Positions 1 through 6,916 of a stretch of 56,821 nucleotides of DNA are shown here, piece by piece. Where the stretch lies: assembly GCA_002427815.1 (NCBI GenBank), contig DIZF01000011.1, positions 1 to 56,821 of the forward strand. The letters are read 5' to 3'. Numbering within the stretch: position 1 is the stretch's first letter; each line of letters begins with the position of its first letter. The notes beneath the pieces are model-generated. The model did no database searches and was not told the origin of the DNA. It saw only the letters and a list, made by a program, of their open reading frames with translations. Source of the stretch: Ramlibacter tataouinensis. Lineage in GTDB: Bacteria > Pseudomonadota > Gammaproteobacteria > Burkholderiales > Burkholderiaceae_C. A program made the translations under genes and the position numbers.

Positions 1-159
1 CCAGACCTGGCGGGCCGCCATCAGCAGGGCGGTGGAATCGGCGCCGCCGCTGAATGCGACGGCCGCCGGCAAAGGCAGGGCGAGCCCCCGCAGCGCGGCC
101 AGCGCCGGATTGTCAGAGACGCTAGCGTGCGTCGGCCTTGGTGTCGGTGAAGCGGCCAT
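1..159 (-). CDS. tilS: tRNA(Ile)-lysidine synthase TilS, N-terminal part only
   Basis: The gene runs off the left edge, so only the first 53 codons are present. TilS uses ATP to attach lysine to the wobble cytidine of the AUA-reading tRNA(Ile). The visible part carries the PP-loop signature SGGADS near residue 33, the ATP-binding motif of this N-type ATP pyrophosphatase family. I chose the ATG at 159, inside the 3' end of accA (38-nt overlap), because no in-frame start lies between the accA stop and the PP-loop. Translational coupling to accA is likely. The accA-tilS pairing is common in Burkholderiales. The identification depends on the PP-loop and the context, because most of the protein is missing. 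Confidence 0.75.
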   Translation of the reverse strand, partial: MAASPTPRPTHASVSDNPALAALRGLALPLPAAVAFSGGADSTALLMAARQVW

Positions 160-1099
160 AGCTTTGCAGCCGCTCGTAGCGCCGCTCCAGCAGCTCACGC
201 ACCTTCAGGTCGCTGAGCTGCCGCCAGGCATCGTTCAGCGCGCGCTTCAGGAAAGCCGCCATCTGCTTGTGATCGCGGTGAGCGCCGCCCACCGGCTCGT
301 TGACGATCTTGTCGATCAGGCCCAGTGCCTTGAGACGGTGCGCCGTGATGCCCATGGCATCAGCGGCGTCCTGGGCCTTGTCGGAGGTCTTCCACAGGAT
401 CGATGCGCAGCCTTCCGGGCTGATCACCGAATAGATCGAGTACTGCAGCATCAGCACCTGGTCGCCCACGGAAATCGCGAGCGCTCCGCCGGAGCCGCCC
501 TCCCCGATCACCGTGGTGATGATGGGCACTTCCAGCTGGCACATTTCGAAGATGTTGCGTCCGATGGCCTCGGACTGGCCGCGCTCTTCCGCATCGATGC
601 CCGGGTAGGCACCGGGCGTGTCCACAAAGGTGAACAACGGCAGCTTGAATTTCTCGGCCGTCTTCATCAGGCGCAGGGCCTTGCGATAACCCTCGGGACG
701 GCTCATGCCGAAGTTGCGCAAGGCGCGCTCCTTGGTGTCGCGCCCCTTCTGCTGGCCGAGCACCATGCATGCATTGCCGTTGAAGCGGGCCAGGCCCCCC
801 ACAATGGACAGGTCGTCCGAGAAATGGCGGTCACCGTGCAGCTCGATGAAGTCGGTGAAGATTTCCCTGACGTAGTCCAGCGTGTAGGGCCGCTCCGGAT
901 GGCGCGCGATCTTGGTGATCTGCCACGGGGTGAGATCGCTGTAGATGTCCTTGGTCAGCTGCTGGCTCTTCTTGCTGAGCTGGTCGATCTCCTCGGAAAT
1001 ATCCACCGCCGATTCCGTCTGCACGTAACGCAGTTCTTCGATCTTGGCCTCGAGTTCCGCGATCGGGTGCTCGAAATCCAGGAAAGTCTTCTTTGCCAA
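122..1099 (-). CDS. accA: Acetyl-CoA carboxylase carboxyltransferase subunit alpha
   Basis: AccA pairs with AccD to move the carboxyl group from biotinylated AccB to acetyl-CoA, making malonyl-CoA for fatty acid synthesis in the cytoplasm. The 325-residue product has the normal family length. It has the N-terminal helical segment (residues 1-60), the crotonase-like fold with RPYTLDYV near 70 and FVDTPGAYPG near 158-167, and the glycine-rich GEGGSGGALAI around 199-209 that forms the oxyanion hole. The ATG at 1099 is preceded by a GGAGCG ribosome site. It lies downstream of the glycosylase gene with a 72-nt gap and overlaps tilS, so an operon cysS-glycosylase-accA-tilS is plausible. Confidence 0.97.
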   Translation of the reverse strand: MAKKTFLDFEHPIAELEAKIEELRYVQTESAVDISEEIDQLSKKSQQLTKDIYSDLTPWQITKIARHPERPYTLDYVREIFTDFIELHGDRHFSDDLSIVGGLARFNGNACMVLGQQKGRDTKERALRNFGMSRPEGYRKALRLMKTAEKFKLPLFTFVDTPGAYPGIDAEERGQSEAIGRNIFEMCQLEVPIITTVIGEGGSGGALAISVGDQVLMLQYSIYSVISPEGCASILWKTSDKAQDAADAMGITAHRLKALGLIDKIVNEPVGGAHRDHKQMAAFLKRALNDAWRQLSDLKVRELLERRYERLQSYGRFTDTKADAR

Positions 1100-1171
1100 G
1101 GTTCGCTCCTTTTGCTTCCGCTCGGTCGGCCAGCCGCTGCCGAGGTTTGCGCCCGCTCAGCGCGGGCGGAC

Positions 1172-1819
1172 TCAATACGCCACCGGCACCGGATCCAGCG
1201 AACGCCAAATATACCAAGTCGCCACGCTGCAAAACGGCGTCCACGCAGCGGCCACCTCGCGCGCGTCGCTGCGGCTGACCGGATCGCCCGAGAAATAGTT
1301 GCGGCTGATCCCGTTGAGAAGGCCCACGTCGTCCAGCGGCAGCACGTTGGGGCGCATCAGGTGGAAGATCAGGAACATCTCCGCCGTCCAGCGCCCGATG
1401 CCGCGAATGCCAACGAGTTCGGCAATGATCTCGTCGTCGGTCATCGCCTTCCAGGCCTCGACATGGATTGCACCGGAGTCGAAATGCAGGGCCAGGTCCA
1501 CCAGGTACTCGATCTTGCGGGCCGACAAGCCGGCCACCTGCATGTCGTCGACCTTGAGCTTGAGAACATGGGCCGGGCTCACGCGCCGCGGCAACTTGGC
1601 GAACCGGTCCCACACGGTTTGCGCCGCCTTCACCGAGATCTGCTGGCCCACGATGCTGCGGGCCAGCGTGGTGAACGCATCGCCGCGCGACTGCAGGCAG
1701 GCGTCGCCGAACTGCGGGATCAGGCGCTTCATGACCCGGTCCTTGCGTGCCAGGTGGCGGCAGGCCTCCTCCCAGTACTCGGGAGTCGGCGAAGCGAGCG
1801 GCGTGGGCGATGAATTCAC
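1172..1819 (-). CDS. DNA-3-methyladenine glycosylase (AlkA/HhH-GPD family)
   Basis: This base-excision repair glycosylase would remove alkylated purines such as 3-methyladenine from DNA. The 215-residue protein is the short bacterial form without the N-terminal AlkA domain. Visible elements are the GQQIS segment at 58-62, the helix-hairpin-helix LVGIRGIGRWTA at 135-146, and the Asp pair D163/D164 in LPLDDVGL, one of which should be the catalytic aspartate. There are no iron-sulfur cysteines, which separates it from Nth and MutY. Translation appears to start at a GTG (1819) that overlaps the cysS stop by 4 nt, implying coupling. Which alkylated base it prefers cannot be read from the sequence. 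Confidence 0.9.
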   Translation of the reverse strand: MNSSPTPLASPTPEYWEEACRHLARKDRVMKRLIPQFGDACLQSRGDAFTTLARSIVGQQISVKAAQTVWDRFAKLPRRVSPAHVLKLKVDDMQVAGLSARKIEYLVDLALHFDSGAIHVEAWKAMTDDEIIAELVGIRGIGRWTAEMFLIFHLMRPNVLPLDDVGLLNGISRNYFSGDPVSRSDAREVAAAWTPFCSVATWYIWRSLDPVPVAY

Positions 1820-3255
1820 GAAGCCGCCTCCCAGGTGGTGCCCGACGGCGCGTCCTTGAGCACGACGCCCTGCGCCAGCAGCTCATCGCGGATGCGGTCG
1901 GCTTCAGCGAAATTCCTGGCCTTCTTGGCGGCCGCCCGTTCCGCGATGCGTCGATCGACCATCTGTTCAAAGGACTCGCTTCCGAGAGTCGAGGATCCGC
2001 CGGATAACGCAGCAGGTAGCGCCGACGCAGCTGCCTGAACGGGACGCCATTGCAGAAAGTGCCTGGGTTCCGCCTGCAGAAGACCCAGGCACCCGCCGAG
2101 CGCCTTCAGCAGTCCGGCCAGTTGCGCCGACTTGCTGCGGTTCACTTCAGCTGCGAGTTCGAACAGCACGGCCACCGCTTCGGGGGTGCCGAAGTCGTTG
2201 TCCATCGCGGCCTTGAATTTCGCCGCCGAGGGCTCCGTCCAGTCGATGGTGACCGTGGCCGGCGCCACCAGGTCCAGCGCCGTGTACAGGCGCTTGAGCG
2301 CACCACGCGCGTCGTCCAGATGCACATCGCTGTAGTTCAGCGGGCTGCGGTAATGCGCCCGCACGATAAAGAAGCGCAGCGTCTCGGGGTCGAACTTCTG
2401 CAAGACCTCGCGGATTGTGAAAAAGTTGCCCAGCGACTTGGACATCTTCTCGTTGTCGATGTTCACGAATCCGTTGTGCATCCAGTAGTTCGCCAGCGGC
2501 TGGCCGTTGGCGCCCTCGCTCTGGGCAATTTCGTTTTCATGGTGCGGAAACTGGAGGTCGGCGCCGCCGCCATGGATGTCGAACGTATTGCCCAGCAGCG
2601 CGCAAGCCATGGCTGAACATTCGATGTGCCACCCCGGCCGCCCCTTGCCGTAGGGGCTGTCCCATTGGGCATCAGGCGGCTCGGTCGGCTTGGCGGCCTT
2701 CCAGAGCACGAAGTCCAGCGGGTCCTCCTTGCCTTCGAGCACGGCGACGCGCTCGCCGGCATGCAGTTCGTCCAGGGACTTGCCGGACAACTTGCCGTAG
2801 CCCGGGAAACGCCGGACGGCAAAGTTGACGTCACCGCTGTCGCCTCGATAAGCCAGCCCCTTGCCTTCGAGCCGCCGCACGATGTCCAGCATCTGCGGCA
2901 CAAAATCGGTGGCGCGCGGGTCGTGAGTGGGCCGATCGATGCCCAGCGCGTCGAAGTCCCGGTACATCTCGGCGATCATGCGATCGGTCAGCGCCCGCAC
3001 CGTCTCGCCATTTTCCACTGCGCGTCGGATGATCTTGTCCTCGATGTCGGTGATATTGCGAACGTAGGTCACGCGGTAGCCACTGGCCTTGAGCCAGCGC
3101 TGCACAACGTCGAACGCAATGTTTGACCGCGCATGCCCCACATGGCACAGCTCGTACACCGTAATGCCGCAGACATACATCCGGACATGGCCCGGCTCGA
3201 TCGGCGAAAACTCCTCCAAGGCACGCGACAGCGTGTTGTAGATGCGCAGGCTCAT
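1816..3255 (-). CDS. cysS: Cysteinyl-tRNA synthetase
   Basis: This class I aminoacyl-tRNA synthetase charges tRNA(Cys) in the cytoplasm. The 479-residue protein has the HIGH-type motif HVGHA at 39-43, KMSKS at 270-274, and the zinc site that discriminates cysteine (C29, C213, H238, E242). All are intact. The C-terminal anticodon-binding part ends in the usual basic RRIAERAAAKKARN-type helix. It is the first gene of a probable minus-strand operon with the glycosylase and accA, and its stop overlaps the next start. A divergent TPR gene begins 170 nt away, so promoters for both must lie in 3256-3425. No T-box-like leader is seen. Confidence 0.97.
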   Translation of the reverse strand: MSLRIYNTLSRALEEFSPIEPGHVRMYVCGITVYELCHVGHARSNIAFDVVQRWLKASGYRVTYVRNITDIEDKIIRRAVENGETVRALTDRMIAEMYRDFDALGIDRPTHDPRATDFVPQMLDIVRRLEGKGLAYRGDSGDVNFAVRRFPGYGKLSGKSLDELHAGERVAVLEGKEDPLDFVLWKAAKPTEPPDAQWDSPYGKGRPGWHIECSAMACALLGNTFDIHGGGADLQFPHHENEIAQSEGANGQPLANYWMHNGFVNIDNEKMSKSLGNFFTIREVLQKFDPETLRFFIVRAHYRSPLNYSDVHLDDARGALKRLYTALDLVAPATVTIDWTEPSAAKFKAAMDNDFGTPEAVAVLFELAAEVNRSKSAQLAGLLKALGGCLGLLQAEPRHFLQWRPVQAAASALPAALSGGSSTLGSESFEQMVDRRIAERAAAKKARNFAEADRIRDELLAQGVVLKDAPSGTTWEAAS

Positions 3256-3425
3256 GGGTAGGTTGCGGGCGCCGGTTCAGCGCGGATCGGCTCGGGCGTC
3301 ACAGGTTCGGATTGTCGGAAGGTTCGTAGTGCCTGGAGCTGCGCGCACAGAGCCGGCGGCTACAATCCAGCGCAGTATATAGCCCCGTCCTGCGGCTTGT
3401 CAGCTCGCGCGATCTGAACCGACTC

Positions 3426-4067
3426 ATGCCCCCTGTCCGCCTTTTTGTCCTCCGGCTCCTGGGCCTGCTGGCGCTCGCCGCCGCGTTGGGATGGGCGCCT
3501 GCGGTGCGCGCCGACGATTACGGCGACGTCAATGCTTTGCTGCATTCGGGCAAGCTGTCTGAAGCCCTGGCGCGGGCGGACCAATATCTCGCGGCCAAGC
3601 CGCGCGATCCCCAGATGCGATTCCTCAAGGGGGTGATACAGACCCAAGCCGGGCACACGGCCGAGGCGATCGAAACCTTCAGCGCGTTGAACCAGGACTA
3701 TCCGGAACTGCCGGAGCCTTACAACAACCTCGCCGTGCTCTACGCCGGGCAGAGCCAGTTCGACAAGGCCCGCACGGCCCTGGAAATGGCAGTGCGCGCC
3801 AACCCCGGTTATGCCATCGCGCAGGAGAACCTCGGCGACGTGTATGTCAAGCTGGCGAGCATCGCCTACGGCAAGGCCCAACAGCTGGATCCCGCCAACA
3901 GCAGCGTGCCGCCCAAGCTGGCGCTGATACGCCAGCTGTTTGCACCGGCCGACAAGTCTCGACCCCAGTCCGGGTCCGCGGCGCCCGCCGCAGCCGCGAG
4001 CTCGGCTCCCGCGGGGGCCGGCGCCGGCTCACCTCCGGCCAACCGACCGCCGGCCCCAGGGAGCTGA
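3426..4067 (+). CDS. Secreted tetratricopeptide-repeat protein
   Basis: This is a 213-residue protein with a clear Sec signal peptide (residues 1-29, hydrophobic LLGLLALAAALG core, cleavage after VRA). About three TPR helix pairs follow between residues 31 and 150; the clearest has PYNNLAVLYAG with its conserved alanine and tyrosine near 98-108. The tail from about 168 is rich in Ala, Pro, Gly and Ser and is probably disordered. TPRs are protein-protein scaffolds, and a periplasmic location fits the neighbouring periplasmic cyclophilin. It may be co-transcribed with ppiA (137-nt gap). No specific partner can be named. The annotation 'TPR protein' is secure and the role is unknown. Confidence 0.85.
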   Translation: MPPVRLFVLRLLGLLALAAALGWAPAVRADDYGDVNALLHSGKLSEALARADQYLAAKPRDPQMRFLKGVIQTQAGHTAEAIETFSALNQDYPELPEPYNNLAVLYAGQSQFDKARTALEMAVRANPGYAIAQENLGDVYVKLASIAYGKAQQLDPANSSVPPKLALIRQLFAPADKSRPQSGSAAPAAAASSAPAGAGAGSPPANRPPAPGS

Positions 4068-4204
4068 GCAGCCAGCGCACACCGGCCGGCGTGGTTACCA
4101 TGTTGATGATTCCGCGATCGCTGGCGGCGCGGGGTGCTCTCAGGTCTCTCACACAGACGGCACCCGGCGAACATGAACCGTATTCTTGAAGGAGTGATCG
4201 ACTG

Positions 4205-4798
4205 ATGAATGTCTTGACCCGCCGCCTTGCGGCACTGATCTTTTCCCTTGGCCTCGCGACCGCGGCGGTTGCCGCCGCAGCGGACTCGGCCCCGAAGGTG
4301 AAGTTCGCCACGACGGCGGGCGACTTCGTGATCGAGGTCTATCCCGACAAGGCGCCGAAGACGGTGGAAAATTTCCTGCAGTACGTGAAGGACAAGCACT
4401 ATGACGGCACCATCTTCCACAGAGTGATCAACAATTTCATGGTGCAGGGCGGCGGCTACGACACCCACTATGGCCAGAAACCGACACGCCCACCGGTGCC
4501 GCACGAAGGTCGCGAGGCCCTGGCGAAAGGCGGAGAGAAGAACGTGGTGGGCACGGTGGCGATGGCACGCACCAACGATCCGAACTCGGCCACCTCCCAG
4601 TTCTTCATCAACGTCAAGGACAACACCTTCCTCGATCCCTCACCCCAGTCCATGGGCTACACGGTGTTCGGCAAGGTCGTCAGCGGCATGGATGTGATCG
4701 ACAGGATCAAGTCCATGCCCACTGGCGCCGGAGGCCCCTTCCCCAGCGATGTCCCGCGCACGCCGGTCGTCATCACTTCCGCGACGCTGGTCAAGTAA
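4205..4798 (+). CDS. ppiA: Periplasmic peptidyl-prolyl cis-trans isomerase (cyclophilin A type)
   Basis: This cyclophilin catalyses cis-trans isomerisation of prolyl bonds in exported proteins. The 197-residue product begins with a signal peptide of about 25 residues (positive start, alanine-rich core, AAA cleavage region), so it should act in the periplasm. The fold follows from residue 31, with catalytic Arg in IFHRVI (R73), FMVQGG at 78-83, and the SATSQFFINV substrate-binding strand at 128-137. The ATG at 4205 follows a GAAGGAG site. It is the first of two tandem cyclophilin genes; the second (ppiB) lacks a signal sequence, so the pair covers both compartments. Confidence 0.92.
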   Translation: MNVLTRRLAALIFSLGLATAAVAAAADSAPKVKFATTAGDFVIEVYPDKAPKTVENFLQYVKDKHYDGTIFHRVINNFMVQGGGYDTHYGQKPTRPPVPHEGREALAKGGEKNVVGTVAMARTNDPNSATSQFFINVKDNTFLDPSPQSMGYTVFGKVVSGMDVIDRIKSMPTGAGGPFPSDVPRTPVVITSATLVK

Positions 4799-4857
4799 AG
4801 AGCCGCACACTGCCGGGCCAGGCCCTGGCGCTTTCTTCAACTGATCAAGGATTCCCC

Positions 4858-5364
4858 ATGAGCAACCCCAAGGTCGAACTTCATATTGCCGGTTACGGCG
4901 TCATCACACTCGAACTGGACCAGGACAAGGCCCCCAAGACGGTGGCCAACTTCCTGGGCTACGTGAACAAGGGCCACTACAACAACACCATCTTCCACCG
5001 CGTCATTCCCGGCTTCATGGTCCAGGGCGGCGGTTTCGAGCCGGGAATGAAGGAAAAGCCCACCGGTGCGCCGGTCGAGAACGAAGCCAACAACGGCCTG
5101 AAGAACGCCAACTACACGGTGGCGATGGCGCGCACCCAGGCCCCGCATTCGGCCAGCGCACAGTTCTTCATCAACGTGGCCGACAACCAGTTCCTCAACC
5201 ACACCGCGCCGAGCGCGCAAGGGTGGGGCTACGCCGTGTTCGGCAAGGTCGTTGGCGGTACCGACGTGGTCGACCGCATCAAGGCCGTCAAGACCGGCCG
5301 CAAGGGCTTCCATGACGACGTGCCGACACAGGACGTGGTGATCGAGAAAGCCGTCGCGCTCTGA
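4858..5364 (+). CDS. ppiB: Cytoplasmic peptidyl-prolyl cis-trans isomerase (cyclophilin B type)
   Basis: This 168-residue cyclophilin has no signal peptide, so it is expected in the cytoplasm. Catalytic Arg48 sits in IFHRVIPGF, with MVQGGG at 54-59 and SASAQFFINV at 98-107. It shares its core with the upstream ppiA, suggesting an old tandem duplication with divergence in targeting. It follows ppiA by 59 nt and precedes lpxH by 17 nt, so the three genes are probably one transcript. The ppiB-lpxH arrangement is common in proteobacteria. Confidence 0.95.
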   Translation: MSNPKVELHIAGYGVITLELDQDKAPKTVANFLGYVNKGHYNNTIFHRVIPGFMVQGGGFEPGMKEKPTGAPVENEANNGLKNANYTVAMARTQAPHSASAQFFINVADNQFLNHTAPSAQGWGYAVFGKVVGGTDVVDRIKAVKTGRKGFHDDVPTQDVVIEKAVAL

Positions 5365-5381
5365 AGCACGGCGAGAACGCC

Positions 5382-6146
5382 ATGGCGGCTGTGCCAGCAT
5401 TCGCCCAGCTGCAGGCGCCGCCGGCATGGGGCACGGTCGACTTCATCTCGGACCTGCACTTGCAGGCCCTGGAACCGGCGACCTTCGCAGCCTGGCGCCG
5501 TTACATGCGGCTGACGCCGGCCGATGCGGTGTTCATCCTGGGCGACCTGTTCGACATATGGGTTGGTGACGACGCGGCCGCGCAGCCGGGGTTCGCCGCC
5601 GACTGCGCCGCGGTGCTCAAGGATGCGGCGACGCGCACCACTGTCTTTTTCATGGCCGGCAACCGCGACTTCCTGGTCGGCGACGGCTTCCTGAAGGCCT
5701 GCCGCACCACGCAGCTGGCCGATCCGACGGTGCTGGGCTTCGGCGGCCGACGCTGGTTGCTCACCCACGGCGACGCGCTGTGCACCGACGACGTCGAGTA
5801 CATGCATTTTCGCGAGCAGGTCCGCACGCACCAGTGGCAGCACGAGTTTCTGTCCAAGCCACTGGCGCAGCGCCAGGCCATCGCCAGGGACATGCGCGAA
5901 CGCAGCGAAGCGCGCAAGCGTTCGGGCATTGCCTACCCGGACGTGGACGGCGACGCCGCACGCGCCTGGCTCGTGGCAGCCGAGGCGCAGGTGCTCATTC
6001 ATGGCCACACCCATCGTCCCGCCGATCATGTGCTGGGCACAGGCCAGCGCATTGTCCTGAGCGACTGGGATGCTCTTGCCGAGCCGCCGCGCCAGCAGGT
6101 GCTGCGGCTGACGGCCGAGGGCTTGCGGCGCATCGCGCTCACCTGA
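5382..6146 (+). CDS. lpxH: UDP-2,3-diacylglucosamine diphosphatase
   Basis: LpxH hydrolyses UDP-2,3-diacylglucosamine to lipid X plus UMP, a committed lipid A step at the inner face of the cytoplasmic membrane. The 254-residue protein carries the full calcineurin-like metallophosphoesterase set: SDLHL at 23-27, GDLFDIWVGDD from 54, GNRDFLVG at 93-100, THGD at 128-131 and HGHTHRP at 207-213. Spacing and the GNRD variant match true LpxH rather than a general phosphoesterase. It follows ppiB and its stop overlaps the mtfA start (TGATG). A second, distant LpxH-like protein is encoded at 55825-56739. Confidence 0.93.
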   Translation: MAAVPAFAQLQAPPAWGTVDFISDLHLQALEPATFAAWRRYMRLTPADAVFILGDLFDIWVGDDAAAQPGFAADCAAVLKDAATRTTVFFMAGNRDFLVGDGFLKACRTTQLADPTVLGFGGRRWLLTHGDALCTDDVEYMHFREQVRTHQWQHEFLSKPLAQRQAIARDMRERSEARKRSGIAYPDVDGDAARAWLVAAEAQVLIHGHTHRPADHVLGTGQRIVLSDWDALAEPPRQQVLRLTAEGLRRIALT

Positions 6147-6916
6147 TGTTCGGCTGGCTTCGCAAGCGTGCGCCCGAGCGGTCGATTCCGGACGAGCTCT
6201 GGCATGACGTGCAACAACGCTACCCCTTCCTGGGCGCCCGTCCCGAACGAGACGTCTCGCGCCTCAGGGCATTGGCATCGCAGTTCCTCGCGACCAAGGA
6301 ATTCCACGGTGCCAACGGCTTGACCATTACCGATCCGGTCGCGTTGGCCATAGCGGCGCAGGCGGTGTTGCCGGTGCTGCACCTGGGGCTGGACTGGTAT
6401 GACGATTTCGTCGGCATCGTGGTGCATCCCGATGAAGTGCTCGCGCGCCGGACCCTGACCGACGAGCACGGCATCGTGCATCACTATGACGAAGTGCTCT
6501 CGGGCGAAGCGATGGAGGGCGGTCCGGTGATGCTGAGCTGGCGCGACGTGGAGCGCGCGGGCAGCTCCGCCGAGCGGGGCTACAACGTCGTGATCCACGA
6601 ATTCATCCACAAGATCGACATGCGCGACGGCGTGCCGGACGGCTGCCCGCCACTGCCCACGCGCGCGGCGCAGCAGGCCTGGCGGGCGCTGATGAAAACG
6701 GAATACGACGCCTTCCGTGAAAAGGTCATCATCGCCGATCGCTTCGGTGGCGAGGCCACCTGGCTCGACCCCTACGGCGCCGAGGCGATCGACGAATTCT
6801 TCGCCGTGGCGTGCGAAGCGTATTTCGTCAATCGCGCGCGATTCGAAACCGAGTTTCCCCGGCTCGTCCCGTTGCTCGACAGCTTCTTCCGGCCTAGCGG
6901 CGCAGCAGGTTCTTGA
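6146..6916 (+). CDS. mtfA: MtfA-type zinc-dependent peptidase
   Basis: MtfA (DgsA anti-repressor) is a cytoplasmic zinc aminopeptidase; in Escherichia coli it inactivates the Mlc repressor and so affects glucose PTS expression. The 256-residue product has the zinc motif HEFIH at 151-155 and a downstream EAIDEFFAVACEAYF segment (213-227) supplying the third ligand glutamate. The ATG at 6146 overlaps the lpxH stop. The 3' end overlaps the convergent DUF349 gene by 23 nt. Burkholderiales often lack an Mlc-controlled PTS, so the substrate here may differ from that in E. coli; that is inference. Confidence 0.9.
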   Translation: MFGWLRKRAPERSIPDELWHDVQQRYPFLGARPERDVSRLRALASQFLATKEFHGANGLTITDPVALAIAAQAVLPVLHLGLDWYDDFVGIVVHPDEVLARRTLTDEHGIVHHYDEVLSGEAMEGGPVMLSWRDVERAGSSAERGYNVVIHEFIHKIDMRDGVPDGCPPLPTRAAQQAWRALMKTEYDAFREKVIIADRFGGEATWLDPYGAEAIDEFFAVACEAYFVNRARFETEFPRLVPLLDSFFRPSGAAGS

